Shown: positions 1 to 7,938 of the stretch, piece after piece | Numbering within the stretch: the stretch's first letter is position 1 | How the letters are laid out: each line of letters starts with the position of its first letter | Assembly: GCA_031551625.1 (NCBI GenBank) | Contig: JAVBNJ010000023.1 | Coordinates: 1 to 11,339 of the forward strand | Direction of reading: 5' to 3' | DNA from: JAVBNJ01 sp031551625 | GTDB lineage: Bacteria; Bacteroidota; Bacteroidia; Bacteroidales; UBA932 | Length of the DNA: 11,339 nucleotides | Program-made: the position numbers and the translations under genes | Notes under the pieces: model-generated | Databases searched by the model: none | Seen by the model: the letters and a program-made list of their open reading frames with translations, nothing else | What the model was told of the DNA's origin: nothing

Positions 1-1051
1 GTAGAATATCGGCACGAGGGAAACAAGTTTGCAAATAGCGGATAGTTTTGCCCATTTCCTTTATGTAGATGGTATAGTTATTTTGCTTGTTGTTGGCAAC
101 GTTTAGCCCGTATTGCAAAATGAGCAGATCATAAGGGCGCACTCTGTCGGTTTGAGCAAGAGTGCTTTGTGCAAATTTCTGCAAATGTGTGCCCGGCACG
201 CCTCGCATGGAAAAATTGTCGAGAATAACGCCTGTTGTATCTTCCATCGATATTCCATAAACATGTAAATTCGGATTAGCCGGAAATTTGAGCGAAATGT
301 ACCCTATGCCGTTGTTTATAATATCGGTACGTTCTATGCATCCGGAGGCTTGTAGCACCATGTTTCCGGAGTTGTTTTTATTGATTGTATAGCTTGCCTG
401 GGCGGAGCCTTCATTCAACCGGTAAAAAATGCTTACCCGTCGACATGTGTCGCCGTTAGTTTTTCGTTTAGACCCGGCATAGCATACATAAGATTCTTTC
501 ACAGGCATGAATACATTTCCACCTATACCTAAATAATTAGTTTTATTTTTATCCGAATAATTATACACTTGCCAAGTGTTGCTGAACTCGTGCTGTACGG
601 TTTTTCGAAAATGGCAGGCAGGTGAGGAAAGCGGTAACACTCCGGTTCCTTTCCCGCCATACATGAGCTGTAGTTGTTCGCGCAGGTCGCCGGAAAAGAT
701 ATCGCCCTCAATAAACGAATCGCCGAAAAAGGCAATACGCACTGTACGGCTACTATCGCCTAGAGCAGACAGAAACCGGTCTAGCCCGTTTTTTGCAGGT
801 GAGTAATCTTCGAAACAAGTTATACTGTCCGGGCAATTGCTTAATTGTGTTAGATAAGTGCTGTCATTTTTATGCGTAGTAGTAGTACATGTGTCGGATA
901 AATTTCGTCGGATATCGGAAAAAATATCTATTGGTTTTAAGTGGTACCGTTCTAGAAAGGAATTGGGTAGGAGGCTGAAGAAGCCGGTTATACCGGCAAT
1001 GGTAAAACAAGTGTACAAAGAATAGCGTAAGTAATTTTTGGAAGCAGTCAT
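1..1051 (-). CDS. SGNH/GDSL-family hydrolase, membrane-anchored, 3' end cut off by window edge
   Basis: The frame is open from an ATG at 1051 to the left edge (350 codons) with no stop, so the C-terminus is missing. A hydrophobic segment at residues about 10-30 suggests a signal anchor facing the periplasm. Residues 110-117 read GDSFIEGD, the block I motif of SGNH hydrolases with Ser112 as nucleophile. RGVPG near 283-287 fits block II and GLN at 315-317 fits block III; the block V Asp-x-x-His would lie beyond the edge. Between blocks I and II is an insertion of about 165 residues, predicted beta-rich at 205-280. Related enzymes remove or transfer acetyl groups on peptidoglycan or polysaccharides; the substrate here is unknown. 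A promoter and a leader hairpin precede it, and a terminator separates it from yidC, so it is probably transcribed on its own. The family is clear; the exact role is inference. Confidence 0.85.
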   Translation of the reverse strand, partial: MTASKNYLRYSLYTCFTIAGITGFFSLLPNSFLERYHLKPIDIFSDIRRNLSDTCTTTTHKNDSTYLTQLSNCPDSITCFEDYSPAKNGLDRFLSALGDSSRTVRIAFFGDSFIEGDIFSGDLREQLQLMYGGKGTGVLPLSSPACHFRKTVQHEFSNTWQVYNYSDKNKTNYLGIGGNVFMPVKESYVCYAGSKRKTNGDTCRRVSIFYRLNEGSAQASYTINKNNSGNMVLQASGCIERTDIINNGIGYISLKFPANPNLHVYGISMEDTTGVILDNFSMRGVPGTHLQKFAQSTLAQTDRVRPYDLLILQYGLNVANNKQNNYTIYIKEMGKTIRYLQTCFPRADIL

Positions 1052-1054
1052 AGT

Positions 1055-1073
1055 GCAGTGTGATTTTCACTGC
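1055..1073 (-). repeat. Inverted repeat in the SGNH gene leader
   Basis: The arms GCAGTG and CACTGC are perfect, with a 7-base centre, and contain a smaller nested palindrome GTGA-TTT-TCAC. The repeat lies between the -7 promoter element and the start codon, four bases before the ATG. It could be a repressor site or a leader hairpin that limits ribosome access. The match is seen; its role is inferred. Confidence 0.5.
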
Positions 1074-1104
1074 AAAAGTAGGCTGAGCCGTTGAGTTATG
1101 CAAC
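1073..1104 (-). promoter_or_regulatory. Bacteroidota-type promoter for the SGNH hydrolase gene
   Basis: On the minus strand TACTTTTG (1080-1073) matches the Bacteroidota -7 element TAnnTTTG exactly. GTTG (1104-1101) lies 20 bases upstream and matches three of four bases of the -33 element TTTG. The implied transcript starts about 15-20 bases before the ATG at 1051. Confidence 0.6.
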
Positions 1105-1173
1105 GTTTTTTTTCGCTATTGTATGTACTATGCTTTTGGCTGTACGAAATGTATTTTGGCAGGTGTAAAATAA

Positions 1174-1206
1174 AAAAGGGTACAAGCATTTTCCTTGTAC
1201 CCTTTT
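1174..1206 (-). terminator. Rho-independent terminator downstream of yidC
   Basis: A 13-base perfect stem (arms 1174-1186 and 1194-1206) with a 7-base loop is followed on the minus strand by a run of six T. It lies 20 bases past the yidC stop, so it ends the DUF349-yidC transcript before the SGNH gene promoter. Confidence 0.9.
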
Positions 1207-1225
1207 ACCTTTTCTCCCTTGTATC

Positions 1226-3100
1226 CTATTTCCGCTTTGCTTTCTGTTGTTGTGCCTTTTGGGCATCTTCGAGCATTTGTTGGAAACGCGATTTCTTTTT
1301 GGTTGGCGCAGCGGCAGCACGTGCTTTCATTTTGGCATGCAGCTTCTCTTCATTTACAAAGAACTTGCGGAGAATCCATGTTTGCAACATGGTGATTACA
1401 TTTGATAACATGTAGTAGTAGCTCAATCCGGCCGAGAAATTGTTACACAACACCAGGAGGAATACCGGCATAAAATACAGTTGCATGAATTTCATGCCCG
1501 GCTGGCTGGTTACTTGCGGTGTCTGCGACATCATCATTTTCGAATAGAAGAATGTTGACACAGCCATGAGTAGTGCAAACAAGCTGATGTGGTTGCCATA
1601 CATCGGGATGCTGAACGGCAAGTTCAGTATAGAATCGTAACGGCTCAAATCCTGCGCCCACAGAAAACTTTCTTGTCGCAATTCGAACGATGCGGGGAAG
1701 AATTTGAACATGGCAAAGAGGATAGGCATTTGTAAGAGCATTGGCAAACAGCCGCCCATCATGCTTACACCCGTTTTTTTGTAGAGCGCCATGATTTCCT
1801 GTTGCTTTTTCATGGCATCTTCCGTCTTCGGATACTTCTCGTTTATCTTTTGGATTTCGGGTTGCAGCAGTTTCATTTTGGCGCTCGACAATACCGATTT
1901 TTGTGAGAACGGCGCTAAAATAATTTTAATAAAAATAGTCAACAATAAAATAATTACCCCGTAATTGCTGATGAACTGGCTCAGGAAATTAAATACCGGC
2001 ACAATCAGCCAGCGGTTGATAGATCCGATGAACCACCCGCCCATAGGGACTAACTTGTCAAACGAATGGTCGTAAGATTTCAACGTGTTGTAATGGTTCG
2101 GCCCAAAGTAGAATTGCAGTGGAATAGTTGTTTCTTGCTCGCTTTTGTAAGCCAGTTGCATGACAGCGCTACAATGCATGAGTTTATCGCCAGCATTGCC
2201 TGCCGTGCTATTCTGGTAAGCGACAGTTGCATTTTCAAATTTCGGGTTGGCAACCAAAATAGACGAGAAAAATTGTTGCTTGAAAGCGACCCATTCCACA
2301 GCGGTGGTAATTTTTTCGTCGGCTGCCTCTTTCCGCTCGCTCAACTCTTCGATGCTGCTTGTGCTCGGAAATTTGTACGACACAGTTGAGTAGTTTGCTT
2401 CGCTCGTAAAATCTTTTTCTTGCCGCAATACATCGGCTGTCCACGTTAAATCAACCGTTGTTACATTTTGCGGAATTACTGCATCCATGCCCTGCATCTG
2501 CACACTTAAATCTACCAAGTAACTATTGTTTCGCAAGGTATACACAAAGTCGATATGAGCATTTGCAGCTGTTTGTAAACGATAGGTCAACGTAGCCACG
2601 GAGTCGGTTTCCGACAGCAGGGTAGTAGTAGGCGTTTGCACAGGCGTGAAGAAAAAGGACGAAGTCGACACTTTTTTATGCGCAAAGAAATCGAGCGAAA
2701 AATTATTTTCATCGCCATCGAATAGTATCACCGGCAAACTATCGGCGGTCTTGAATTTCTTGACCTGTGCCGAATAGATGCGGGCGCCTTTGTTGGTAAA
2801 TGTTACTTTCAACAAATTATTTTCCAGCGTATACAACTGCTGTTCACCTTTTGCGGCTGTCATCAACGAAGCACCGTAACTAGAATCAATGGCCGGCTGC
2901 GAGGTGGTAAAAGCTGCTGCCGGAGCCGTATTACGAACCGTTGTATCCGGCACGTAGTTGGCGCGTTGGATACTGTCTTGTATGCGTAATTCTTTTTGTC
3001 GTGCTTCCTGTTCTTTTTTTTGTTCGTGCGAAGTGTATATGCTGAATCCTACTAAAATAGCGGCTATCAGAAGAAGGGCTATTACCGTGTTCTTATTCAT
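1226..3100 (-). CDS. yidC: Membrane protein insertase YidC
   Basis: This 624-residue protein is the YidC/Oxa1/Alb3 insertase, which places inner-membrane proteins into the bilayer alone or with SecYEG. Order: an N-terminal transmembrane segment (about 5-22), a periplasmic domain (about 50-350) with the family motif YFGPNHY near 331-337, then the core at about 355-580 with the remaining membrane helices. Lys392 in the groove helix sits where E. coli YidC has Arg366. The stretch GCLPMLLQMPILFAMFKFFP (450-469) is strongly family-like. The tail (about 590-624) is rich in Lys and Arg, as expected for ribosome contact. Length is usual for Bacteroidota. The ATG at 3100 overlaps the last eight bases of the upstream DUF349 gene (ATGAATAA), which indicates translational coupling. 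A terminator follows. Identification is very secure. Confidence 0.98.
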   Translation of the reverse strand: MNKNTVIALLLIAAILVGFSIYTSHEQKKEQEARQKELRIQDSIQRANYVPDTTVRNTAPAAAFTTSQPAIDSSYGASLMTAAKGEQQLYTLENNLLKVTFTNKGARIYSAQVKKFKTADSLPVILFDGDENNFSLDFFAHKKVSTSSFFFTPVQTPTTTLLSETDSVATLTYRLQTAANAHIDFVYTLRNNSYLVDLSVQMQGMDAVIPQNVTTVDLTWTADVLRQEKDFTSEANYSTVSYKFPSTSSIEELSERKEAADEKITTAVEWVAFKQQFFSSILVANPKFENATVAYQNSTAGNAGDKLMHCSAVMQLAYKSEQETTIPLQFYFGPNHYNTLKSYDHSFDKLVPMGGWFIGSINRWLIVPVFNFLSQFISNYGVIILLLTIFIKIILAPFSQKSVLSSAKMKLLQPEIQKINEKYPKTEDAMKKQQEIMALYKKTGVSMMGGCLPMLLQMPILFAMFKFFPASFELRQESFLWAQDLSRYDSILNLPFSIPMYGNHISLFALLMAVSTFFYSKMMMSQTPQVTSQPGMKFMQLYFMPVFLLVLCNNFSAGLSYYYMLSNVITMLQTWILRKFFVNEEKLHAKMKARAAAAPTKKKSRFQQMLEDAQKAQQQKAKRK

Positions 3101-4991
3101 ACTGTTTGTCGATCAATTTAATTTTTTCTTCTACTGTTTTAATTTCTTCTTTGGCTACGGCAATTTTCTTGTTTACATCGGCAATCAACATATCTGCATT
3201 TTTCGATTTGGCGAAGAACCCGATATTATTTTCCCATAATGCAATGTCGCTTTCTAATTGGCGCAACTGTTGCACCAGTTTGTCGCGTTCCGAACGGATT
3301 ATGCGATCGGCTTTGCCTGTTTGCTGAATATCTTCAATCCGGTTCTTGAAGCGGATGAGTTTTTTTTCTGTGTCGCTGATGCGCAATGCGGCAAACTGCT
3401 TGTCGATAGCCGTACGGTAAGCGTTTTGTATACGCTCTTTTTCCTTCATCGGCACATAGCCGATCTCTGTCCAGCGGCGTTGGAAATCCTTCAATGCATT
3501 CAGGTTTTCTTTTGCATTGCCGCCTGGTACAAAGCTTTCAATTTCCTGGACAATCGCTTCTTTCAGTCGCAGATTCTCATCATACTGTACATCAATGGTC
3601 GAAAAATGTTTTTCTTTGCGGTTGAAGAATTCGTCGCATGCCGTGCGGAACTGCGACCACACTGCCTCGGACTGCCTGCGGGCTACCGGCCCTATTTCTT
3701 TCCATTGTTTTTGCAGGCTGATGAATTTGTCGGTTACTTTTTTCCAATCCTCACTGTTCTTCAATGCTTCGGCTTGTTCAATCAAAAGCGTTTTCAGTTT
3801 CAGGTTTTGTTGCATCTCGTCCCTGAACTGCCCGTAGTATTCGCGCTTGGCGTTATAAAATTTGTCACATGCTGCGCGGAAACGCTCGTATACTTTTGTG
3901 TTTTCTTTTTTTGTGGCATACCCGACTGTTTTCCATATCTTCAACATTTCGTCCAACTCTTTAGAGAGCGCGTTCCACTCGCCATTGGTTTTGGCTTCGG
4001 TGGCGGCAATCTCCTCGGCTTTTTCGCACAAAGCAATTTTCGCTTGAAGATTCTTTAGTTGCTCCTCTTTTTGCTGTTCAAAATATTCCTGATGTTTTTT
4101 ATTGATAGCCGTAGTTGCATTTTTGAAACGTTCCCACACTTGCTCGCGTAGTTCGCGCGCCACCGGGCCGATTTCGCGCCACTGGTCGTGCAATTGCTGC
4201 AACTTGTTGAATGCATTGATAACGCTTGGTTCCAGCAATAGCTCTTCGGCTTTTTCGCTCAGCGTGGTTTTTACCTCAAGGTTCTTTTTAAGGTCGAGGT
4301 CGCGCAATTCGTTATTTATTTTTACGTAATCGTAAAAGAGTTCTACCTGATGATGGTAGTTTTCCCACACATCTTTGGTATGGGCTGCAGGCACCGGGCC
4401 TGTTTCGCGCCAGTGCTGTTGCAATGCGCGGAAAGCGGGGAATGTCTGCGTAAGGTCTTCCTGCTTTTCCAGCAAGGCTTTCAATTCTTCGATGATAGCC
4501 AACTTTTTGGCCAAGTTTTCTTCTTTGTCTTTTTCGATTTGCTGGGCAACGGCTGCACGCTTCTGCTTGTAGGCATTATACAATTCCTTGAACTGTGTTT
4601 CCAACTCATCGGTTACGGCTTCCACCATTTGTTGCATGGTTTTTTCCGTAGCAGCGGCATTTTCCTTAATGTTTTCTACCGCGGGGGCAATATTTTTACG
4701 CTCTTGCCAAAGCAATTTGTAGAAGGCCGTTTTTATATTTTCGGCTTCCTGGCGCAACCGCTCGGCGGTCTCGGTTGCTGTGGAATTTAACATTTCGCCG
4801 AATGTTTCGAGCAGCTCTTTGCGGCTCATGCGGGCATAGGCGTTTGATGCGTCTTGTGCCGCATCGTCGTTCACATTGCCCATGTGTTCTTCTGCCGGTT
4901 GTCCGGGTGCAGGTACACTCGTAGTTTCATCTGCGCCGGTGGACGTAGTGAATTGCTCCTCGGGAGCAGGGTTTTGAAGATTGTTCTCCAT
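3093..4991 (-). CDS. DUF349 repeat protein, long coiled-coil
   Basis: A 632-residue soluble, highly charged protein with no signal peptide or membrane segment. It has five copies of the DUF349 repeat, each marked by a W-(R/K/T)-x-x-G pattern at Trp194, Trp271, Trp353, Trp430 and Trp507, spaced 77, 82, 77 and 77 residues apart. Three copies read GPV and two read GY at the core. Residues 1-50 are acidic, low-complexity and probably disordered; about 75-190 and 540-632 look like coiled coil. The closing region, with LWENNIGFF at 585-593, is characteristic of the Bacteroidota version of the family. The molecular function of these proteins is not established. The gene is first in a unit with yidC, overlapping its start by eight bases, which hints at a link with membrane or ribosome-bound processes, but that is inference. 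The start follows a promoter at 5022-5029. Confidence 0.93.
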   Translation of the reverse strand: MENNLQNPAPEEQFTTSTGADETTSVPAPGQPAEEHMGNVNDDAAQDASNAYARMSRKELLETFGEMLNSTATETAERLRQEAENIKTAFYKLLWQERKNIAPAVENIKENAAATEKTMQQMVEAVTDELETQFKELYNAYKQKRAAVAQQIEKDKEENLAKKLAIIEELKALLEKQEDLTQTFPAFRALQQHWRETGPVPAAHTKDVWENYHHQVELFYDYVKINNELRDLDLKKNLEVKTTLSEKAEELLLEPSVINAFNKLQQLHDQWREIGPVARELREQVWERFKNATTAINKKHQEYFEQQKEEQLKNLQAKIALCEKAEEIAATEAKTNGEWNALSKELDEMLKIWKTVGYATKKENTKVYERFRAACDKFYNAKREYYGQFRDEMQQNLKLKTLLIEQAEALKNSEDWKKVTDKFISLQKQWKEIGPVARRQSEAVWSQFRTACDEFFNRKEKHFSTIDVQYDENLRLKEAIVQEIESFVPGGNAKENLNALKDFQRRWTEIGYVPMKEKERIQNAYRTAIDKQFAALRISDTEKKLIRFKNRIEDIQQTGKADRIIRSERDKLVQQLRQLESDIALWENNIGFFAKSKNADMLIADVNKKIAVAKEEIKTVEEKIKLIDKQYE

Positions 4992-5021
4992 GATAGTCGT
5001 GCTAATAATTAATACAAATTA

Positions 5022-5029
5022 CAAATGTA
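5022..5029 (-). promoter_or_regulatory. -7 promoter element for the DUF349-yidC unit
   Basis: On the minus strand TACATTTG is an exact match to TAnnTTTG, about 30 bases before the ATG at 4991. No clear TTTG lies at the expected upstream distance, so the -33 part is weak or absent. Confidence 0.55.
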
Positions 5030-5132
5030 CGGAATTTTTTGGGAAACACCATGCTTTACCTTTAAAAATTAGGACGGATAGGTTCAACCTGCGAATGCAA
5101 TCATTAATTTTGCATCTCTAGTATTTGCCAAT

Positions 5133-5160
5133 TTTGACAGTTGCTATTTTTGCTGTCAAA
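5133..5160. repeat. 8-base inverted repeat between divergent promoters
   Basis: TTTGACAG (5133-5140) and CTGTCAAA (5153-5160) are perfect inverted copies with a 12-base, T-rich centre. The site lies in the 248-base region between the divergent DUF349 and DUF177 genes, 27 bases upstream of the DUF177 -33 element. It could be an operator for a dimeric regulator or a small hairpin; no T-run suggesting a terminator follows on either side. The rest of this intergenic region shows only the two promoters and a second TAnnTTTG match (TAATTTTG at 5105-5112, plus). Confidence 0.4.
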
Positions 5161-5186
5161 CCGAAAAATACGAAATCAAATTTATT

Positions 5187-5216
5187 TTTGGCATTCACAT
5201 ATTTTTCTTATCTTTG
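5187..5216 (+). promoter_or_regulatory. Bacteroidota promoter for the DUF177-rpmF-plsX-fabH operon
   Basis: TTTG at 5187-5190 and TATCTTTG at 5209-5216 match both elements of the Bacteroidota primary sigma factor consensus, with an 18-base spacer. The implied leader before the start codon at 5240 is only about 18 bases. No other exact TAnnTTTG match with a good partner was noticed before plsX or fabH, so this probably drives the whole group. Confidence 0.75.
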
Positions 5217-5239
5217 CAAGCTGTTTTAGCGAGTAAAGT

Positions 5240-5707
5240 GTGAAAAACAAACAGTTATATACTATAGCAACCAACGGGTTACCGTTGGGTATGCACACAT
5301 TTACCTTTGAAATAGACAATGCTTTCTTTGAAGCATTTGAAGGGTGTGAAGTGTTACATGGTGCCCTTACAGCAACGGTAGTGGCCGACAAGAAAAGCGC
5401 GTTTTTGCAATTGGATGTGGCTATTGCCGGAACCGTTACAGTTGAATGTGACCGCTGCCTGGATAATTTGCCGGTGCAGGTAAACTTCCGCAGTACACCG
5501 ATAGTCAAACTGGTGCACTCGGTGGAAGACGACCTGGTGAGCGACGATGAAGAGTTGTTGCTGGTCGATGCTGCCACGAATGAAGTAGATTTGAAGCAAT
5601 ATTTTTATGATAGTATCATCCTGAGTTTGCCTATTCAACGTGTACATAAGGCCGGCGAATGCAACAAAGAGATGATGGCAAAACTGAACGAATTTAAAAT
5701 AAAATAA
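5240..5707 (+). CDS. DUF177/YceD family protein
   Basis: A 155-residue protein of the DUF177 (YceD) family, almost always encoded just before rpmF; in other bacteria and plants the family is tied to 23S rRNA accumulation and large-subunit assembly. Visible marks are the CDRCL motif with Cys70 and Cys73 and a late Cys141 in GECNKEM, a possible metal-binding set in this lineage, plus the closing IILSLPIQRVH pattern at 126-136. The start is GTG: an in-frame TAA at 5234-5236 lies directly upstream and the next Met is residue 18, inside the conserved N-terminal region, so GTG is the best choice. No Shine-Dalgarno is seen. It opens the operon, 82 bases before rpmF. Family assignment is secure; the rRNA role is inferred from relatives. 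Confidence 0.92.
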   Translation: MKNKQLYTIATNGLPLGMHTFTFEIDNAFFEAFEGCEVLHGALTATVVADKKSAFLQLDVAIAGTVTVECDRCLDNLPVQVNFRSTPIVKLVHSVEDDLVSDDEELLLVDAATNEVDLKQYFYDSIILSLPIQRVHKAGECNKEMMAKLNEFKIK

Positions 5708-5750
5708 TAATAACTAAATTTATAGGTAAAAGATTGAGTCGCTTGTCGAA

Positions 5751-5779
5751 CCTTAAACTTTAAACCTTAAACTTTTAAA
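5751..5779 (+). repeat. 7-base-period tandem repeat before rpmF
   Basis: Four successive units CCTTAAA, CTTTAAA, CCTTAAA and CTTTTAAA (the last with one extra T) fill 5751-5779 and end 10 bases before the rpmF start. They lie in the 82-base spacer between DUF177 and rpmF. The period matches the repeats before the tRNA gene and before ftsY, although the words differ. Confidence 0.75.
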
Positions 5780-5789
5780 CTAAGTAACA

Positions 5790-5972
5790 ATGGCACATCC
5801 AAAGCACAAACTGTCGAAACAACGCCGTAACAAACGTAGAACACACTACAAAGCCGAAGCTCCGACATTGGCTTCTTGTTCGAACTGCGGTACCACCGTG
5901 TTGTATCACCGCGTATGTCCCGAATGCGGCTACTATCGCGGCCGTTTGATTATCGAGAAAGCTACGGCATAA
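5790..5972 (+). CDS. rpmF: 50S ribosomal protein bL32
   Basis: A 60-residue basic protein matching bL32. It starts MAHPKHKLSKQRRNKRRTHY, the conserved rRNA-binding tail. It carries a four-cysteine zinc site: Cys30 and Cys33 (CSNC) with Cys43 and Cys46 (CPEC), so this is the zinc-dependent form. Its neighbours, DUF177 before and plsX 16 bases after, form the standard rpmF-plsX-fabH arrangement that ties ribosome production to membrane lipid synthesis. No second, cysteine-free copy is visible here. Length and sequence are normal. Confidence 0.98.
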   Translation: MAHPKHKLSKQRRNKRRTHYKAEAPTLASCSNCGTTVLYHRVCPECGYYRGRLIIEKATA

Positions 5973-5988
5973 CTAAAACCTTTTCCTC

Positions 5989-6933
5989 ATGAGGATAGGA
6001 ATAGACATAATGGGTGGCGATTTCGCCCCCGGTAACATCATACAAGGAGCGATTGACGCTGTTCCGAAGCTGGGTAAGGATTCCAAACTCGTTTTGTTTG
6101 GCGACAAAGCGCAAATTGTGACTGCATGCGAAAAAGTACAATTTGACTATTCGAAAGTGGAGATTGTACCTACGACCGAGGTTATCGAAATGAACGATCA
6201 TCCGGCCAAAGCATTTCAGCAAAAAAACAATTCGAGTATTACGGTTGGTTTTGGTGCATTGGGTGCCGGTAAGATTGATGGTTTTGCCAGCGCCGGCAGC
6301 ACCGGTGCAATGTTGGTAGGCGCCATGATGGTGGTTAAACCCATCGAAGGAATTATGCGCCCGTGTATCGCTACGGAATTTCCGTTGCTCACCGGTAGCC
6401 GCGCCACCATCTTAGATGTAGGCCTCAATGCCGACTGCAAACCCGAGGTATTGAACCAGTTTGCCATACTTGGTTCCATTTATTCACACTGTATGAGTGG
6501 GCTCGACAATCCGCGCGTGGCGCTGCTCAACATTGGCGAAGAAGAGGAAAAAGGCAACCTGCTGACCAAGGAAGCTTTCAAACTGATGAAAGAGTCCGGT
6601 GGCTACAACTTCGTGGGCAATATTGAAGCCAACCACATTTTCTCCGGTAAAATTGCCGATGTTATTGTAGCCGACGGTTTTGTGGGCAATATTGTACTCA
6701 AGCAAGCCGAGGCCATGTATGTGTTGTCGAAAAAATTAGGTATAAACAACGACTATTTTAACCGCTTCAACTACGAACTCTATGGCGGCACACCGGTATT
6801 GGGTGTTAATGCCCCTGTAATTATCGGGCATGGCGCGTCGAGTCCGTTGGCGGTAACCAACATGATTTTGCAAACCGAGCAGGCGATTCAAACCCGTTTG
6901 GTAGACAAAATTAAAGAAGCTTTGAAGAAATAG
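5989..6933 (+). CDS. plsX: Phosphate acyltransferase PlsX
   Basis: PlsX converts acyl-ACP and phosphate to acyl-phosphate, the donor used by PlsY to start phospholipid synthesis; it acts at the inner face of the membrane. Family motifs are all present: DIMGGDFAP (6-14), SAGSTGA (101-107, where many homologues have SAGNTGA), LDVGLNADCKPE (142-153), NIGEE (181-185), GFVGN (230-234), YGGTPVLG (265-272) and HGASS (281-285). At 314 residues it is somewhat shorter than the E. coli protein but normal for Bacteroidota. The ATG lies 16 bases after rpmF and six bases separate its stop from the fabH ATG, so all three are co-transcribed. Identification is secure. Confidence 0.98.
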   Translation: MRIGIDIMGGDFAPGNIIQGAIDAVPKLGKDSKLVLFGDKAQIVTACEKVQFDYSKVEIVPTTEVIEMNDHPAKAFQQKNNSSITVGFGALGAGKIDGFASAGSTGAMLVGAMMVVKPIEGIMRPCIATEFPLLTGSRATILDVGLNADCKPEVLNQFAILGSIYSHCMSGLDNPRVALLNIGEEEEKGNLLTKEAFKLMKESGGYNFVGNIEANHIFSGKIADVIVADGFVGNIVLKQAEAMYVLSKKLGINNDYFNRFNYELYGGTPVLGVNAPVIIGHGASSPLAVTNMILQTEQAIQTRLVDKIKEALKK

Positions 6934-6939
6934 TTTTAA

Positions 6940-7938
6940 ATGTCAGGTATAATGAAAATGACCGCAGCAATTACAGGAGTAGGAGGGTATGTACCCGATT
7001 ATATCCTTACCAACGAAGAGTTGAGTCACATGGTGGATACTACCGACCAGTGGATTGTCGAACATACGGGCATCCGCGAACGCCATATCCTGAAAGGGGA
7101 AGGGCAGGGGATGTCGGTGATGGGTGCCAAAGCGGTGCAACAGTTGTTGGAGCGTACTAACACGTCACCCGATGAAATTGACTTGGTAATTACCCCCACT
7201 GTAACGGGCGACATGCCGTTTCCGGCCACCTCTTGTATCATCTGCGATAAAACCGGTATCAAAAATGCATTTGCCTTTGATATCAATGCTGGCTGTTCGG
7301 GTTTCCTCTATGGATTGACGGTAGCCAAAAACTTTATTGAAAACGGTACCTGCAAAAAAGTAATTGTAGTGGCTGGTGAAAAAATGTCGTCTATTACCGA
7401 CTATACCGACCGCAAGACTTGTCCTCTTTTCGGCGATGCCGCTGCTGCTATACTGGTAGAGCCGAATTATGATGGCTTCGGGATTCAGGATGTGATTTTG
7501 CAAGCGGATGGCGAAGGCCGCAAGTACCTGTATCAAAAAGCCGGTGGTTCGATGTATCCGCCTACCGAAGAAACAATACGCAACCGCGAACATTTTATTT
7601 ACCAAGAAGGCAATGCCGTTTACAAACATGCGGTAACCAACATGTCGAAAGTGGCCGATGCCATCATGGAACGTAACCAGTTGACAGGCGAGAAAATTAA
7701 TTATTTTATTTCGCATCAGGCCAATCTGCGCATTATCGACTCTATTCGCAACCGTATGGGACTGGATCAGGAGAAAGTGTTGATAAATATCGCGAGGTTC
7801 GGTAATACATCCGCCGCTTCGGTGCCGTTGTGCCTGTGGGATTTTGAAAAGCGTTTCAAAAAGGGCGATACTATTATATTCGCCACCTTTGGCGCCGGAT
7901 TTACGTGGGGAGCCATGTATTACAAATGGGCATATTAA
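6940..7938 (+). CDS. fabH: 3-oxoacyl-ACP synthase III (FabH)
   Basis: FabH condenses acetyl-CoA (or a branched acyl-CoA) with malonyl-ACP to begin each fatty acid chain. The catalytic triad is complete: Cys119 in DINAGCSGFLYGL, His259 in SHQAN, and Asn289 in FGNTSAAS. The conserved ending GAGFTWGA is at 318-325. At 332 residues the length is usual. The first ATG (6940) is six bases past plsX; two later Met codons (6952, 6958) are also possible and would lose only 4-6 residues, because conserved sequence begins at about residue 9. Specificity for straight or branched primers cannot be read from the sequence. In many Bacteroidales the GTPase genes era and der follow fabH; here a tRNA gene does. 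Confidence 0.97.
   Translation: MSGIMKMTAAITGVGGYVPDYILTNEELSHMVDTTDQWIVEHTGIRERHILKGEGQGMSVMGAKAVQQLLERTNTSPDEIDLVITPTVTGDMPFPATSCIICDKTGIKNAFAFDINAGCSGFLYGLTVAKNFIENGTCKKVIVVAGEKMSSITDYTDRKTCPLFGDAAAAILVEPNYDGFGIQDVILQADGEGRKYLYQKAGGSMYPPTEETIRNREHFIYQEGNAVYKHAVTNMSKVADAIMERNQLTGEKINYFISHQANLRIIDSIRNRMGLDQEKVLINIARFGNTSAASVPLCLWDFEKRFKKGDTIIFATFGAGFTWGAMYYKWAY

Noticed and set aside
1..20. GGCACGAG at 11-18 resembles a cDNA library adapter (EcoRI type).
   Set aside because: The bases translate naturally in the SGNH frame as FPRADIL, as expected after block III, and the frame stays open to the edge; the likeness is chance.
2066..2389. 107-codon plus-strand frame inside yidC.
   Set aside because: Antisense to the YidC periplasmic domain, no family resemblance and no promoter.
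3258..4058. 266-codon open frame on the plus strand.
   Set aside because: It lies antisense inside the DUF349 gene, is rich in Phe and Cys, and has no recognisable domain; the sense frame has five clear repeats.
5041..5200. Possible riboswitch or small RNA in the divergent spacer.
   Set aside because: Only one 8-base stem and no terminator T-run were found; the predicted DUF177 leader is too short for a riboswitch.
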